Below are positions 51,516-63,029 of a stretch of DNA of 64,000 nt, in pieces. Source of the stretch: Microbacterium sp. (GTDB taxonomy: Bacteria; Actinomycetota; Actinomycetes; Actinomycetales; Microbacteriaceae); contig JAFKIL010000003.1 in NCBI GenBank assembly GCA_017306415.1, positions 620,001 through 684,000 of the forward strand, written 5' to 3'. Below the pieces are notes generated by a model. It was not told the origin of the DNA. It saw only the letters and a list, made by a program, of their open reading frames with translations, and did not search any database. Within the stretch, counting starts at the first letter, position 1, and each line of letters begins with the position of its first letter. A program made the translations under genes and the position numbers.

Positions 51516-51549
51516 CCGAAGGCCCCCGGCGCGAGCCGGGGGCCTTCGG
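51516..51549 (-). terminator. rpoC terminator
   Basis: CCGAAGGCCCCCGGC (51516-51530) and GCCGGGGGCCTTCGG (51535-51549) make a perfect 15-bp stem with a GCGA tetraloop on the plus strand, 30 nt beyond the rpoC stop. Confidence 0.85.
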
Positions 51550-51553
51550 GTGA

Positions 51554-51578
51554 CGGATGCCTCGCGGCGAGGCGTCCG
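51554..51578 (-). repeat. Short palindrome, GGATGCC type, copy 3
   Basis: CGGATGCCTCG and CGAGGCGTCCG around CGG form an 11-bp stem with one G-T wobble, right at the rpoC stop. Its arms match the rpsK-rpoA palindrome at 7482-7504. Confidence 0.6.
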
Positions 51579-51579
51579 A

Positions 51580-54500
51580 TCAGTTGTACGTGCCGGGCGT
51601 GAAGTCGTCCGTCGAGAAGCTGTCGAAGTCGACGTAGCTCAGGTCGGCGTCGCTGTAGGCTCCGTCCGACGCGAAGATGCGGTTGGGGTACCGCTCGCTC
51701 TTCGCCTCCTCGGTCGCCTCCACGGTGACGTTCCGGTACTTCGAGAGTCCGGTGCCCGCCGGGATCAGCTTTCCGATGATCACGTTCTCCTTCAGGCCCA
51801 CGAGCGGGTCGCTCTTGCCCTCCATCGCGGCCTGCGTCAGGACACGCGTCGTCTCCTGGAACGACGCGGCCGACAGCCACGACTCGGTGGCGAGCGACGC
51901 CTTCGTGATACCCATGAGCTCCGGCCGACCCGAGGCGGGGCGCTTGCCCTCGCCGACGGACTGACGGTTCAGGTCGATGAAGCGACGCGAGTCGACGAGC
52001 TCACCCGGCAGCAGCGTCGTGTCGCCGTGGTCGACCACGGTGACCTTCCGCAGCATCTGCCGGACGATGACCTCGATGTGCTTGTCGTGGATCGGCACAC
52101 CCTGCGACCGGTACACGCCCTGCACGCCGTTGACGAGGTACTTCTGCACCTCGCGGGCGCCCATGACGCGCATGATCTCCTTCGGGTCGAGCGTGCCCAC
52201 CTGCAGCGGCTGGCCGACGGTCACGTGCTGACCGTCCTCCACGAGCAGCGTGGCGCGCTTGAGCACCGGGTAGGCGATCGGCTCGTCGCCGTTGTCGGGG
52301 GTCAGGATGACCTTCTTCGAACGGTCGGTCTCGTCGATCGTGATGCGTCCGTCGGACTCGGCGATCGGGGACGCGCCCTTGGGGGTGCGCGCCTCGAAGA
52401 GCTCCTGCACACGGGGCAGACCCTGCGTGATGTCCTCAGCGGAGGCGGAACCACCGGTGTGGAACGTACGCATCGTCAGCTGCGTGCCGGGCTCGCCGAT
52501 CGACTGCGCCGCGATGATGCCCACGGCCTCGCCGATGTCGACGATCTTGCCGGTCGCGAGCGAACGGCCGTAGCACTTCGCGCACACGCCGACGGCGGAC
52601 TCGCACGTCAGCACCGAGCGCACCTTGATGCTCTCGACGCCGGCCTCCACGAGGCGGTCGATCAGAACGTCGCCGACGTCCTGGCCCGCCTCGGCGACGA
52701 CCGTGCCCTTGGCGTCCACGACATCCGCCGCGAGCGTGCGGGCGAACACCGAGTTCTCGACGTTCGCGTCACGCACGAGCGTGCCGTCCGCGCCGGGCGC
52801 GGCGATCGTGAACTCGAGGCCCTTGGTCGTGCCGCAGTCCTCCTCGCGGATGATGACATCCTGCGAGACGTCCACCAGGCGACGGGTCAGGTAGCCCGAG
52901 TCGGCCGTACGGAGGGCCGTGTCGGCCAGACCCTTGCGGGCACCGTGCGTCGCGATGAAGTACTCCGCCACCGACAGCCCCTCGCGGTACGAGGAGATGA
53001 TCGGGCGCGGGATGATCTCGCCCTTCGGGTTGTTCACGAGGCCGCGCATACCCGCGATGTTCCGGATCTGCAGCCAGTTACCACGAGCACCCGACGACAC
53101 CATGCGGTTGATGGTGTTGTCCTCCGGGAAGTTGTCGCGCATCGCCTTCTGGACGGCGTCGGTCGCCTCGGTCCAGATCTTGATGAGCTCCTGCCGGCGC
53201 TCGGCGTCGGTGGTCAGACCCTTCTCGTACTGCGCCTGGACCTTCGCGGCCTGCTTCTCGTAGCCCGCGACGATCTCGCCCTTGTTCGGTGGCGTGAGGA
53301 TGTCGCTGAGCGCGACCGTCACGCCCGAACGCGTGGCCCAGTAGAAGCCGGCGTCCTTGATGCGGTCGAGCGAGGCGGCGACCTCCACGCGGGGGTACTC
53401 CTCGGCCAGCTTGTTGACGATCTGCGACAGCTTGCCCTTGTCGGCCTGCTCGCGCACGAACGGGTACCCCTTGGGCAGCGTGTCGTTGAAGATCGCCTGG
53501 CCGAGCGAGGCGTCCACGAGACCGTGGCGCTCGTAGCCCTCGGGCGCTTCGCCCTCGAGGAACGTGAGGCCGGGGACGCGGATGCGGACCTTGGCCTGCA
53601 GGTCGAGGGTGCCCTCGTCCTTCGCCAGGATGGCCTCGCCGACCGAGCCGAACACGCGGCCCTCGCCGGCTGCGCCCGCCTTGACCGTGGTGAGGTGGTG
53701 CAGGCCGATGATCATGTCCTGCGAGGGCAGGGTCACCGGGCGGCCGTCGGACGGCTTCAGGATGTTGTTCGACGCCAGCATCAGGATGCGGGCCTCGGCC
53801 TGGGCCTCGACCGACAGCGGGAGGTGGACGGCCATCTGGTCGCCGTCGAAGTCCGCGTTGAACGCGGCGCACACGAGCGGGTGCAGCTGGATCGCCTTGC
53901 CCTCCACGAGCTGGGGCTCGAACGCCTGGATGCCGAGGCGGTGGAGCGTGGGCGCGCGGTTGAGCAGCACCGGGCGCTCGCGGATGATCTCCTCGAGCAC
54001 GTCCCACACCTCGGGACGGGTGCGCTCCACGGCGCGCTTGGCGGCCTTGATGTTCTGAGAGTGACCGAGGTCGATGAGGCGCTTGATCACGAACGGCTTG
54101 AACAGCTCGAGCGCCATCTGCTTGGGCAGACCGCACTGGTGCAGCTTCAGCTGCGGGCCGACGATGATGACCGAACGGCCCGAGTAGTCCACGCGCTTGC
54201 CGAGCAGGTTCTGGCGGAACCGGCCCTGCTTGCCCTTGAGCATGTCGCTCAGGGACTTGAGCGCGCGGTTGCCCGTGCCCGTGACGGGGCGGCCGCGACG
54301 GCCGTTGTCGAACAGCGCGTCGACGGCCTCCTGCAGCATCCGCTTCTCGTTGTTGACGATGATCTCGGGGGCACCGAGGTCGATCAGACGGCGGAGGCGG
54401 TTGTTGCGGTTGATCACGCGACGGTACAGGTCGTTCAGGTCGGAGGTCGCGAAGCGGCCGCCGTCCAGCTGCACCATCGGGCGCAGCTCCGGCGGGATCA

Positions 54501-55455
54501 CCGGGACGACGTCGAGGACCATCGAGGCCGGGCTCATGCCGGTCTGCAGGAACGAGTTGACCACGCGCAGGCGCTTGATCGCGCGGATCTTGCGCTGACC
54601 CTTGCCCTCCGAGATCTGCAGGTGCAGGCTCTCGGACTCGGCGGCCAGGTCGAAGGCCTGCAGGCGGCGCTGGATCGACTCCGCGCCCATGTAGGCCTCG
54701 AAGTACTGGCCGAAGCGGTCCTGCAGCTCGTGGAAGACGTCGTCCTCGGGCTTGAGGGCGCCGACCTCGAGGGTGCGGAAGTCCTCCCACACGCGCTCGA
54801 GCTTCGCGATCTGCTCGTCCGCGTTCTTGCGGGTGGCGGACATCTCCTTCTCGGCGGCGTCCTTGACCTTCTTCTTCTGGTCGGCCTTGGCGCCCTCCTC
54901 CTCGAGCGCGGCGAGCTCCTCCTCCAGCTTCTGGAGGCGGGTCGCGATGCGGGCGTCGCGGCGGTCCGCGATCGTCTTCATCTCGAGACGCAGGTTGTTC
55001 TCGTGCGTCGGGAGGTCGCGGTGACGCGCCTCCTCGTCGACCGAGATCACCATGTACGCGGCGAAGTAGATGACCTTCTCGAGGTCCTTCGGCGCCATGT
55101 CCAGCAGGTACCCGAGGCGCGACGGGACGCCCTTGAAGTACCAGATGTGCGTGACGGGCGCGGCGAGCTCGATGTGGCCCATCCGCTCGCGACGGACCGA
55201 GGACTTGGTGACCTCGACGCCGCAGCGCTCGCAGACGATGCCCTTGAAGCGGACGCGCTTGTACTTGCCGCACGCGCACTCCCAGTCCCGCGAGGGACCG
55301 AAGATCTGCTCGCCGAACAGGCCGTCCTTCTCGGGCTTCAGGGTGCGGTAGTTGATGGTCTCCGGCTTCTTGACCTCGCCGTAGGACCAGCGACGGATGT
55401 CGTCTGCGGTGGCCAGGCCGATGCGAAGCTGGTCGAAAGTGGTTGATTCGAGCAC
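51580..55455 (-). CDS. rpoC: RNA polymerase beta-prime subunit, 1291 aa
   Basis: GTG 55455 has an AGGAGA binding site and starts [20 protein letters not shown]. The zinc ribbon [19 protein letters not shown] lies near residues 60-78, the magnesium-binding [12 protein letters not shown] near 530-541, and the second zinc site with [11 protein letters not shown] before the conserved [20 protein letters not shown]. Complete. It starts 43 nt after rpoB and is followed by a strong terminator. Confidence 0.99.
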   Translation of the reverse strand: MLESTTFDQLRIGLATADDIRRWSYGEVKKPETINYRTLKPEKDGLFGEQIFGPSRDWECACGKYKRVRFKGIVCERCGVEVTKSSVRRERMGHIELAAPVTHIWYFKGVPSRLGYLLDMAPKDLEKVIYFAAYMVISVDEEARHRDLPTHENNLRLEMKTIADRRDARIATRLQKLEEELAALEEEGAKADQKKKVKDAAEKEMSATRKNADEQIAKLERVWEDFRTLEVGALKPEDDVFHELQDRFGQYFEAYMGAESIQRRLQAFDLAAESESLHLQISEGKGQRKIRAIKRLRVVNSFLQTGMSPASMVLDVVPVIPPELRPMVQLDGGRFATSDLNDLYRRVINRNNRLRRLIDLGAPEIIVNNEKRMLQEAVDALFDNGRRGRPVTGTGNRALKSLSDMLKGKQGRFRQNLLGKRVDYSGRSVIIVGPQLKLHQCGLPKQMALELFKPFVIKRLIDLGHSQNIKAAKRAVERTRPEVWDVLEEIIRERPVLLNRAPTLHRLGIQAFEPQLVEGKAIQLHPLVCAAFNADFDGDQMAVHLPLSVEAQAEARILMLASNNILKPSDGRPVTLPSQDMIIGLHHLTTVKAGAAGEGRVFGSVGEAILAKDEGTLDLQAKVRIRVPGLTFLEGEAPEGYERHGLVDASLGQAIFNDTLPKGYPFVREQADKGKLSQIVNKLAEEYPRVEVAASLDRIKDAGFYWATRSGVTVALSDILTPPNKGEIVAGYEKQAAKVQAQYEKGLTTDAERRQELIKIWTEATDAVQKAMRDNFPEDNTINRMVSSGARGNWLQIRNIAGMRGLVNNPKGEIIPRPIISSYREGLSVAEYFIATHGARKGLADTALRTADSGYLTRRLVDVSQDVIIREEDCGTTKGLEFTIAAPGADGTLVRDANVENSVFARTLAADVVDAKGTVVAEAGQDVGDVLIDRLVEAGVESIKVRSVLTCESAVGVCAKCYGRSLATGKIVDIGEAVGIIAAQSIGEPGTQLTMRTFHTGGSASAEDITQGLPRVQELFEARTPKGASPIAESDGRITIDETDRSKKVILTPDNGDEPIAYPVLKRATLLVEDGQHVTVGQPLQVGTLDPKEIMRVMGAREVQKYLVNGVQGVYRSQGVPIHDKHIEVIVRQMLRKVTVVDHGDTTLLPGELVDSRRFIDLNRQSVGEGKRPASGRPELMGITKASLATESWLSAASFQETTRVLTQAAMEGKSDPLVGLKENVIIGKLIPAGTGLSKYRNVTVEATEEAKSERYPNRIFASDGAYSDADLSYVDFDSFSTDDFTPGTYN

Positions 55456-55498
55456 TGGTTCTCCTGTGTGCCTAATAAATCTCGGTGAGGGGCCGGGT

Positions 55499-58400
55499 TC
55501 AGATCTCGTCGATGGACGACGACTCGAACCGGCTGGAGATGTTGATGCCGAGCTCTTCCGCCGCGCGGAACGCCTCGTCATCCGTGTCGCGAAGGTTGAC
55601 CGCCGTGCCGTCCGCCGAGAGGACCTCGACGTTCAGGCAGAGCGACTGCATCTCCTTCATGAGCACCTTGAAGGACTCGGGGATGCCCGGCTCCTGGATG
55701 TTCTCGCCCTTGACGATGGCCTCGTACACCTTGACGCGGCCGAGGATGTCGTCGGACTTGATCGTGAGGAGCTCCTGCAGCGCGTAGGCGGCGCCGTAAG
55801 CCTCGAGGGCCCACACCTCCATCTCGCCGAAGCGCTGACCGCCGAACTGCGCCTTCCCACCGAGCGGCTGCTGGGTGATCATCGAGTACGGGCCGGTCGA
55901 CCGTGCGTGGATCTTGTCGTCCACGAGGTGGTGCAGCTTCAGGATGTACATGTAGCCGACCGAGACGGGTGCCGGGAACGGCTCGCCGGAGCGGCCGTCG
56001 AACAGCAGCGCCTTTCCGCTGGAGTCGATCAGGCGCTCGCCGTCGCGCGTGAGGTTGGTCGAGTCGAGCAGACCCGCGATCTCCTCCTCGTACGCGCCGT
56101 CGAACACCGGCGTGGCGACCTTCGTCCCGGGCGCGGCCTCACGGGCGCTCTCGGGCAGATGGGCGGCCCACTCGGGGTTCCCCTCGACCTTCCAGCCCTG
56201 CTTGGCGATCCACCCGAGGTGGGTCTCCAGCACCTGGCCGAAGTTCATGCGGCCGGGGATGCCGAGCGGGTTCAGGATGACGTCGACCGGCGTGCCGTCG
56301 GCGAGGAAGGGCATGTCCTCGATCGGGAGGATCTTGGCGATGACACCCTTGTTGCCGTGGCGGCCGGCGAGCTTGTCGCCCTCGGTGATCTTGCGCTTCT
56401 GGGCGATGTAGACCACGACGCGACGGTTGACGCCCGAGCCGAGCTCGTCGTCGCCGTCCTCGGCGTTGAACTCCTTGACCGCGATGATCGTGCCCTGCTC
56501 GCCGTGCGGCACCTTCAGCGACGTGTCGCGGACCTCGCGGCTCTTCTCGTTGAAGATCGCGCGGAGCAGGCGCTCCTCGGCCGAGAGCTCGGTCTCGCCC
56601 TTCGGCGTGACCTTGCCGACGAGGATGTCGCCGGGGCGCACCTCGGCGCCGATGCGCACGATGCCGCGCTCGTCCAGATCCTTCAGCAGGTCCGGGCTCA
56701 CGTTCGGCAGGTCGCGGGTGATCTCCTCCTTGCCGAGCTTCGTGTCGCGGGCGTCCACCTCGTACTCCTCGATGTGGATCGAGGAGAGGGTGTCGTCCTT
56801 CACGAGGTCCTGGCTGAGGATGATGGCGTCCTCGAAGTTGTGGCCCTCCCACGTCATGAACGCGACGAGGAGGTTCTTGCCGAGCGCGAGCTCGCCGTTC
56901 TCCGTCGCCGGGCCGTCGGCGATGACCTCGCCGGCCTCGATGCGGTCGCCCGCCGAGACGATGACGCGCTGGTTGTACGAGGTTCCCTGGTTGGAGCGGT
57001 CGAACTTGCGCAGGAAGTACTCCTGCGTGCCGCCCTCGTCGAGCTGGATGGTCACGACGTCGGCCGAGACCTCCTGCACGACGCCGGACTTCTGCGCGGT
57101 GACGACGTCACCGGCATCCACCGCGGCGTAGCCCTCCATGCCGGTGCCGACGACGGGCGACTCGCTGCGCACGAGCGGCACCGCCTGGCGCTGCATGTTC
57201 GCACCCATGAGGGCGCGGTTCGCGTCGTCGTGCTCGAGGAACGGGATGAGCGACGTCGCGACCGAGACCATCTGGCGCGGCGACACGTCCATGTAGCCGA
57301 TCTCCTCGGCGTGGAACAGGTCGACCTCGCCGCCCTGCCCGCGACGGGCGAGGACGCGGTCCTGCGCGAAGTGGCCGTCGGCCTTCAGCTCGACCCCCGC
57401 CTGGGCGACGATGTAGTCGTTCTCCTCGGACGCGGTGAGGTAGTCGATCTGGTCGGTCACCCGGCCGTCGACGACCTTGCGGTACGGCGTCTCGATGAAG
57501 CCGAACGCGTTGATCCGCGCGAACGACGCGAGCGAGCCGATGAGGCCGATGTTCGGGCCTTCCGGCGTCTCGATCGGGCACATGCGGCCGTAGTGCGACG
57601 GGTGGACATCGCGGACCTCGACGCCGGCGCGCTCACGGGAGAGGCCGCCGGGGCCCAGCGCCGACAGGCGGCGCTTGTGGGTCAGGCCCGCCAGCGGGTT
57701 GTTCTGGTCCATGAACTGCGACAGCTGCGACGTCCCGAAGAACTCCTTGATCGCGGCGACGACGGGGCGCACGTTGATCAGGGTCTGCGGCGTGATCGCC
57801 TCGATGTCCTGCGTGGTCATGCGCTCGCGGACGACGCGCTCCATGCGGGACAGGCCCGTGCGCACCTGGTTCTGGATGAGCTCGCCGACCGCGCGGATGC
57901 GGCGGTTGCCGAAGTTGTCGATGTCGTCGACGTCCAGGCGGATCTCGACGTCCTTGCCGCCGCGGCGGCCCTCGAACGTCGTGTCGCCGCGGTGCAGGCG
58001 CACGAGGTACTTGATCGTCGCGACGATGTCGGCGACGGTCAGCACGGAGTCGGACAGCGGCGCCTCGAGGCCCAGCTTCTGGTTGATCTTGTAGCGACCC
58101 ACCTTCGCCAGGTCGTAGCGCTTCGGGTTGAAGTAGAAGTTGTCCAGCAGCGCGCGGGCGGCCTCGGCGGCGACCTGCTCGCCCGGACGCAGCTTGCGGT
58201 AGATGTCGCGGAGCGCGTCCTCCTTGGTGAGGATCGTGTCCTTCGACAGCGTCTCCTCGATGGAGTCGAAGCCGGCGAACTCGGCCAGGATGTCCTCGCT
58301 GGTCAGGCCGAGGGCCTTCAGGAACACCGTCACGGACTGCTTGCGCTTGCGGTCGATGCGCACGCCGACCTGGTCGCGCTTGTCGATCTCGAACTCGAGC

Positions 58401-58999
58401 CACGCGCCGCGGGACGGGATGACGCGGGCGGAGACGATGTCCTTGTCGCTGGTCTTGTCGGCGACGCGGTCGAAGTAGACGCCCGGCGAGCGGACGAGCT
58501 GCGACACGACGACGCGCTCGGTGCCGTTGATGATGAACGTGCCCTTGCCGGTCTGCAGGGGGAAATCGCCCATGAAGACCGTCTGGGTCTTGATCTCACC
58601 GGTCTGGTGGTTCATGAACTCGGCCTCGACGTACAGCGGGGCGGCGTAGGTCTTGCCGCGCTCCTTGCACTCCTCGATCGAGTACTTCTCCGGCTCCAGG
58701 TACGGGTTCGTGAACGAGAGCTGCATCGTCTCGCTCAGGTCCTCGATCGGCGAGATCTCCTCGAAGATCTCCTCCAGGCCGCTGATCTCAGGGACGTCGG
58801 TGCGACCGGCGGCCTTCGCCTCGGCGACACGCGCCTTCCAGATGTCGTTGCCGACGAGCCAGTCGAAGGACTCGGTCTGCAACGCGAGGAGGTCAGGGAC
58901 CGTCAGCGTGTCGGAGATCTTCGCGAACGAGAGACGCGATGCTCCGCGTCCGTTCTTGGGGGTGGTGGTGGGGTTGGATGCGTTGCGCGCAGCAGCCAA
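55499..58999 (-). CDS. rpoB: RNA polymerase beta subunit, 1166 aa
   Basis: The rifampicin region reads [20 protein letters not shown] followed by [12 protein letters not shown], wild-type and therefore predicted sensitive. C-terminal motifs ([30 protein letters not shown]) are complete. The start is TTG 58999, eight bases after GGAGG; an ATG five codons upstream (59014) contains that binding site and so is less likely. A strong promoter lies 165 nt upstream. Confidence 0.99.
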   Translation of the reverse strand: MAAARNASNPTTTPKNGRGASRLSFAKISDTLTVPDLLALQTESFDWLVGNDIWKARVAEAKAAGRTDVPEISGLEEIFEEISPIEDLSETMQLSFTNPYLEPEKYSIEECKERGKTYAAPLYVEAEFMNHQTGEIKTQTVFMGDFPLQTGKGTFIINGTERVVVSQLVRSPGVYFDRVADKTSDKDIVSARVIPSRGAWLEFEIDKRDQVGVRIDRKRKQSVTVFLKALGLTSEDILAEFAGFDSIEETLSKDTILTKEDALRDIYRKLRPGEQVAAEAARALLDNFYFNPKRYDLAKVGRYKINQKLGLEAPLSDSVLTVADIVATIKYLVRLHRGDTTFEGRRGGKDVEIRLDVDDIDNFGNRRIRAVGELIQNQVRTGLSRMERVVRERMTTQDIEAITPQTLINVRPVVAAIKEFFGTSQLSQFMDQNNPLAGLTHKRRLSALGPGGLSRERAGVEVRDVHPSHYGRMCPIETPEGPNIGLIGSLASFARINAFGFIETPYRKVVDGRVTDQIDYLTASEENDYIVAQAGVELKADGHFAQDRVLARRGQGGEVDLFHAEEIGYMDVSPRQMVSVATSLIPFLEHDDANRALMGANMQRQAVPLVRSESPVVGTGMEGYAAVDAGDVVTAQKSGVVQEVSADVVTIQLDEGGTQEYFLRKFDRSNQGTSYNQRVIVSAGDRIEAGEVIADGPATENGELALGKNLLVAFMTWEGHNFEDAIILSQDLVKDDTLSSIHIEEYEVDARDTKLGKEEITRDLPNVSPDLLKDLDERGIVRIGAEVRPGDILVGKVTPKGETELSAEERLLRAIFNEKSREVRDTSLKVPHGEQGTIIAVKEFNAEDGDDELGSGVNRRVVVYIAQKRKITEGDKLAGRHGNKGVIAKILPIEDMPFLADGTPVDVILNPLGIPGRMNFGQVLETHLGWIAKQGWKVEGNPEWAAHLPESAREAAPGTKVATPVFDGAYEEEIAGLLDSTNLTRDGERLIDSSGKALLFDGRSGEPFPAPVSVGYMYILKLHHLVDDKIHARSTGPYSMITQQPLGGKAQFGGQRFGEMEVWALEAYGAAYALQELLTIKSDDILGRVKVYEAIVKGENIQEPGIPESFKVLMKEMQSLCLNVEVLSADGTAVNLRDTDDEAFRAAEELGINISSRFESSSIDEI

Positions 59000-59163
59000 G
59001 GGGATAACCTCCATGAGCCCGGGTCGGGGCTCGGTTCCTTGTCGTCAGGGTGGAGTGCTCGATCGTCCCCGAAACCCGCGCGTCACGCCCGCCGTGAGGC
59101 GAGGGCACGCAGGCACAGCCGACCACCATATGAGGGCAGGGGGAATCCAGAGCGCAACTACCA

Positions 59164-59192
59164 ACTATACGGCTCTCGCCCTCACGTGTCCA
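59164..59192 (-). promoter_or_regulatory. Predicted rpoBC promoter
   Basis: Minus-strand TGGACA (59187-59192), a 17-nt spacer and TATAGT (59164-59169), five of six consensus bases in each box. It is back to back with the plus-strand promoter at 59202. Confidence 0.65.
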
Positions 59193-59201
59193 GTCGGATT
59201 C

Positions 59202-59230
59202 TTGACGAGTCCAGTTTCCTGCGGTATAAC
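59202..59230 (+). promoter_or_regulatory. Predicted promoter of the STAND gene
   Basis: TTGACG (59202-59207), 17 nt, TATAAC (59225-59230), a near-consensus sigma-70-like promoter giving a transcript with about 140 nt before the STAND ATG. Only nine bases separate its -35 from the rpoB -35. Confidence 0.6.
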
Positions 59231-59259
59231 CGCGTCCACCCCCTCTCCTTCTCCGTCGA

Positions 59260-59315
59260 TTGCGCGCCGTTTTCGGCGTGCGCAGGCGATTGCGCCCGCC
59301 GAAAACCGCGCGCAA
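59260..59315 (+). other. Long hairpin in the STAND gene leader
   Basis: The arms 59260-59278 and 59297-59315 are complementary at 18 of 19 positions (TTGCGCGCCGTTTTCGGCG on the left) with an 18-nt loop. It lies between the plus-strand promoter and ATG, so it could terminate or regulate that transcript. The 377-nt rpoB-STAND space holds this, both promoters and no gene. Confidence 0.65.
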
Positions 59316-59376
59316 CCGGGGGCGAGCGGCGCGAGGAATGCGTGCGGTCGCACGGCTCTTGCGCCACAATGCAGTC

Positions 59377-61995
59377 ATGACCGGGGTGCCGCCCGTGATC
59401 CGCACCCCCGACCAGCGGATCCGCGTCTTCGTCAGCTCGACTCTCCGCGAGCTCGCCGCCGAGCGCGCCGCGGCGCGCGCCGCCATCGAGCGGATGCGCC
59501 TCGCGCCCGTGATGTTCGAGCTGGGCGCGCGCCCGCATCCGCCCCGCTCCCTGTATCGCGCCTACCTCGACCAGAGCGACGTCTTCGTCGGGATCTACGG
59601 CGCGAGCTACGGCTGGGTCGCCCCGGGCGAAGAGGTGTCCGGACTCGAGGACGAGTACAACCTCGCGCCCCGCGGCATGCCCAAGCTCGTGTACATCAAG
59701 GCGTCGCAGACCCGCGACGAGCGCCTCGAGCAGCTGATCGGCCGGATCCGCAACGACGACACCGTCGCCTACCTGTCGTTCGACACGGCGGCGCAGCTCG
59801 AGGAGCAGATCGCGCAGGACCTGGCGACCCTGTTCGCGGAGCGGTTCGAGGAGTCGCAGCGGCCGCCCGAGCCCGACCCCGCGGCATCCGCCGGCTCGCT
59901 CAGCGCGCGCGTGCCGGTGCCGTACACGACCACCATCGGTCGCGAGGACGACATCGACGCCGTGCGCTCCCTGCTCGTCGGCGGCGCGAACCGCACCGTG
60001 AGCCTCATCGGCCCGGGCGGGGTCGGCAAGAGCCGGCTCGCGATCGAGATCGCGCGCGCGACCGAGGACCTCTTCCCCGACGGGACGTACTTCGTGCCGC
60101 TGGAGGGCGTCCTCGAGCCGGGGCTGCTGCTGCCCACGATCGCGTACACGCTGGGCGTGCGCGACAACGGCGAGGCGGCGCTCGAGGAGCGCATCTCGCG
60201 CGCCCTCGCCGACCGGCGGGTACTGGTGGTGCTCGACAACTTCGAGCAGATCGTGGATGCCGCGCCCGTGCTCGTGCGGCTGTACACGGTCGCGCCCACG
60301 GCGACCTTCCTCGTCACGAGCCGCATCGTCCTGCGCATCCGGGGCGAGCAGGTCTACGAGGTCCGTGCCCTGCCGGTGCCCCCGACGACGGGCACCCGGG
60401 AGCGCGCCGCGGCGTCCGCGGCCTGCGTGCTGTTCGTCGATCGCGCCCGCGCCGCCGATCCGTCCTTCGCTCTCACCGACGAGAACGCCGCGGACGTCAC
60501 GGCGATCTGCCGGGCGCTGGAGGGGATCCCCCTCGCGATCGAGCTGGCCGCCGCCAAGGCGCGCATGCTGACGCCGCACGGCATCGCGCAGCGGCTCGGC
60601 GCGAGCCTGCCGCTGCTCACCGCGGCCGTGCGCGACCTCCCCGAGCGCCACCGCACCATGCGGGCGACGATCGAATGGAGCGTGAGCCTGCTGTCGCCCG
60701 ACGACCGCGACCTGTTCGAGTCGCTCGGCGTCTTCGCGACGCGGTTCACCCTCGACGCGGTCGAGTCGCTCGGCAGCGGACGCCCGTGGGACGGCCGCGC
60801 GATCGACGGCATCGCCGCCCTCGTCGACGGCTCGCTCGTGACCCAGACCGACGTGGGCGGTCGGTCGGTGTACTCCCTCTTGGCGATCGTCCGCGAGTAC
60901 GCGCTCGGCCGCCTCAGGGAGCGCGGCGAGGACGGCGCGCTCCGGATGGCGCACGCCGACTACTACACGGCGCTCGTGCATCGCGTGGCGCCGGGGCTGC
61001 GCGGGAGCGCGCAGGCGGAGGCCGTGGCCGAGCTCGGGCTCGAACTGCCGAATCTGCGCGCCGCCATCCGCCACCTCGTGTACACCGACCGCCTCGACGA
61101 CGCGGGCGACTTCGCATGGAGCCTGCTCATCTACTGGTGGATCGTGGGCTTCCTCGCCGAGGTGCGGGTCTGGATGCTCGAGCTGCTCGCCAAGGAGCAG
61201 CCCATCACCCCGCACACGCGGGCGGTCGCGTGGTTCTTCGCACTGTGGGGCCAGATGTGGCAGAACCCGTCTGAGGAGGCCGTCGCCGGGCTCGCCGAAT
61301 GCGTCCGCCTCTTCACGGAGAGCGGGGACGAGGATGCGGCGGCGATGGCGGTCGCCGCTCGCGCCACCGCCCGCGTGCAGCTGCCGGACCCCGACCTCGA
61401 GACGGCGGAGGCGGAGCTGCAGGACGCGTTCGACCGGCTGCGGGGGCTCGGGAACGGATGGGCGGAGGCCATCACCGAGGTCTCGCTCGGCCGGCTGGCG
61501 TGGCTGCGCGGCGGCCTCGACGACGCGCTCACGCACTTCGACCACGCCACGGCGCTCGCCGAGGCCGGGGGCGACCTCTTCACGCTGTCGGTCGCCGGCA
61601 ACCAGACCGGACGGCTGCTGCTGCTGCGAGGCGCGGCCGACGCGGCCGAGGAGGTGTTCCGGCGGACGCTCCTCGTCTCGGTGCGGCTGCGCTTCGAGGA
61701 GGGAGTCGCCTACGGGCTGGAAGGGCTCTGCGGTGTCGCGGCGCTCCGCGGCGACGCCGAGCGCGCTGGGACGCTGTCCGCGGCGGCGGGCACGATCCGC
61801 CATCGGATCGGCATGTTCGACGTGGACGCGTTCACGGTGCACACGGCGCTGCGGGACCGTCTGCGCACCGCGCAGCCCGACCTGCTCGCGGCCGGGGAGG
61901 CGCACGGCGCGCAGCTCACCCCCGCCGAGGCCGTCGCCTACGCACTGCCCGCGCCCGACCGGGACATCGCGGCGGACATCGTCGCGCACTGGTGA
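59377..61995 (+). CDS. DUF4062 - STAND ATPase - TPR protein, 872 aa
   Basis: ATG 59377 precedes the family start. Residues 13-90 are DUF4062 (RIRVFVSSTLRELAAERAAA and SDVFVGIYGASYGWVAPGEE). A NTPase domain follows from 190: Walker A GPGGVGKS (212-219), Walker B VLVVLDN (282-288), and TSR and GIPLAIELAAAKARM blocks typical of NB-ARC-like STAND proteins. From about 560 to the end are helical repeats (probably TPR), the usual sensor part. No effector nuclease or DNA-binding motif is seen; CACAAT six bases before the ATG could also give a leaderless transcript. Its role, perhaps stress or phage sensing, is inferred only. Confidence 0.85.
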   Translation: MTGVPPVIRTPDQRIRVFVSSTLRELAAERAAARAAIERMRLAPVMFELGARPHPPRSLYRAYLDQSDVFVGIYGASYGWVAPGEEVSGLEDEYNLAPRGMPKLVYIKASQTRDERLEQLIGRIRNDDTVAYLSFDTAAQLEEQIAQDLATLFAERFEESQRPPEPDPAASAGSLSARVPVPYTTTIGREDDIDAVRSLLVGGANRTVSLIGPGGVGKSRLAIEIARATEDLFPDGTYFVPLEGVLEPGLLLPTIAYTLGVRDNGEAALEERISRALADRRVLVVLDNFEQIVDAAPVLVRLYTVAPTATFLVTSRIVLRIRGEQVYEVRALPVPPTTGTRERAAASAACVLFVDRARAADPSFALTDENAADVTAICRALEGIPLAIELAAAKARMLTPHGIAQRLGASLPLLTAAVRDLPERHRTMRATIEWSVSLLSPDDRDLFESLGVFATRFTLDAVESLGSGRPWDGRAIDGIAALVDGSLVTQTDVGGRSVYSLLAIVREYALGRLRERGEDGALRMAHADYYTALVHRVAPGLRGSAQAEAVAELGLELPNLRAAIRHLVYTDRLDDAGDFAWSLLIYWWIVGFLAEVRVWMLELLAKEQPITPHTRAVAWFFALWGQMWQNPSEEAVAGLAECVRLFTESGDEDAAAMAVAARATARVQLPDPDLETAEAELQDAFDRLRGLGNGWAEAITEVSLGRLAWLRGGLDDALTHFDHATALAEAGGDLFTLSVAGNQTGRLLLLRGAADAAEEVFRRTLLVSVRLRFEEGVAYGLEGLCGVAALRGDAERAGTLSAAAGTIRHRIGMFDVDAFTVHTALRDRLRTAQPDLLAAGEAHGAQLTPAEAVAYALPAPDRDIAADIVAHW

Positions 61996-62002
61996 GGGCG
62001 GG

Positions 62003-62932
62003 TCAGCCCAGGATCTCCTCGATGCCCGCGATCATCAAGCCGGCCGCACCGCGGCGAAGCGCGGTGCGCCGCGCGGAGTCCGTGGTGAGGACGTGCGCCA
62101 CCACCGGCCTGCCGTCGGCCGTGAAGCTCCGCCAGTGCGCGGCCGACGCGTTCCAGTCGAGCCCCAGCATCGTCCACGGCCTCTGCGTGCGGGCGAAGAA
62201 GTCGGGATCCGCGTCGAGCTGCCGACCGTAGTAGAAGCCCCACGACTCGATCCCGTGGGCTGCGGCGAGCTCCGCCCACAGGACGTTCTCCGCCCCGCTC
62301 TTCGCGACGAACACCTCGGCGGGCTTCGGAACGCTGCCCACCAGCACCGACATGAGCTCGGTGTAGAACCGCTGCGCCACCGCCTTGGGGTCGATCCACA
62401 GCGCGTGCGACGAGCGGTACCGATCGATGAGGTCCGTCAGGCGCCAGTACGGCCGTCGCGGCTGATCGGGGCGACCCGGGGGTGGATCGATGAGGTGCCG
62501 TCGCACCTCGTCCCAGGTGTGCTCGGCGACGGTGAAGCCGGTTGTCCCCGAGGTGCGGTCGAGCGTCCCGTCGTGCACCCCGCACCACACCCCGTCGGCT
62601 GTGCGCGACACCGACATCTCGAGCGCGTCGACCCCGAACGTCGCCGAGCGCGCGTATGCGAACGCGGACATCTCCGGCCAATCGGCCGACCCGCCCCGAT
62701 GCGCGATCGTGAACGGGGACGCTCGGCGCATGGACTCGACCGGCGGGCGCGGCCACAGCGATGCCGCGATGGGGACCCCGGCCGCCGCGGCGGCCACCGC
62801 CGTTCCGCCGCCGATCAGGAGCGCACGTCGCGATAGGCGACGGCCCGGCCTCTCGGACCCGGCGGGTCCCGGCATCCGTCGCTCACCGTCGCCGCCTCTC
62901 GCCGCGTCGGCGTCGTCCCGGTCGTCTGACAC
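62003..62932 (-). CDS. GDPD-fold phosphodiesterase with altered metal motif, 309 aa
   Basis: The N terminus has a twin-arginine-like SRRALLIGGGTAVAAAAAG (34-52), so it is exported. The TIM-barrel glycerophosphodiester phosphodiesterase motifs follow: His78-Arg-Gly, Glu105 and His120-Asp121. The usual metal pair E-x-D is Glu105-Met-Ser107 here, and the usual PENT is PEMS. It may be an altered or inactive member; LWIDPK (later) is kept. A shorter start at Met20 is possible. It is convergent with the STAND gene, 7 nt apart. Confidence 0.82.
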   Translation of the reverse strand: MSDDRDDADAARGGDGERRMPGPAGSERPGRRLSRRALLIGGGTAVAAAAAGVPIAASLWPRPPVESMRRASPFTIAHRGGSADWPEMSAFAYARSATFGVDALEMSVSRTADGVWCGVHDGTLDRTSGTTGFTVAEHTWDEVRRHLIDPPPGRPDQPRRPYWRLTDLIDRYRSSHALWIDPKAVAQRFYTELMSVLVGSVPKPAEVFVAKSGAENVLWAELAAAHGIESWGFYYGRQLDADPDFFARTQRPWTMLGLDWNASAAHWRSFTADGRPVVAHVLTTDSARRTALRRGAAGLMIAGIEEILG

Positions 62933-63029
62933 CCGTCACCCCCTCACCGATGCCGGGACGCTACCCGAGGTCGCTGAAGGATTCCGGAGGATGCGCGCGC
63001 ACGAATGCCGTCGTAGCGCCGAACGCGGA

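Noticed and set aside
54301-57700. Rifampicin- or polymerase-inhibitor resistance changes in rpoB/rpoC
   Set aside because: The rifampicin region and catalytic motifs read as wild-type.
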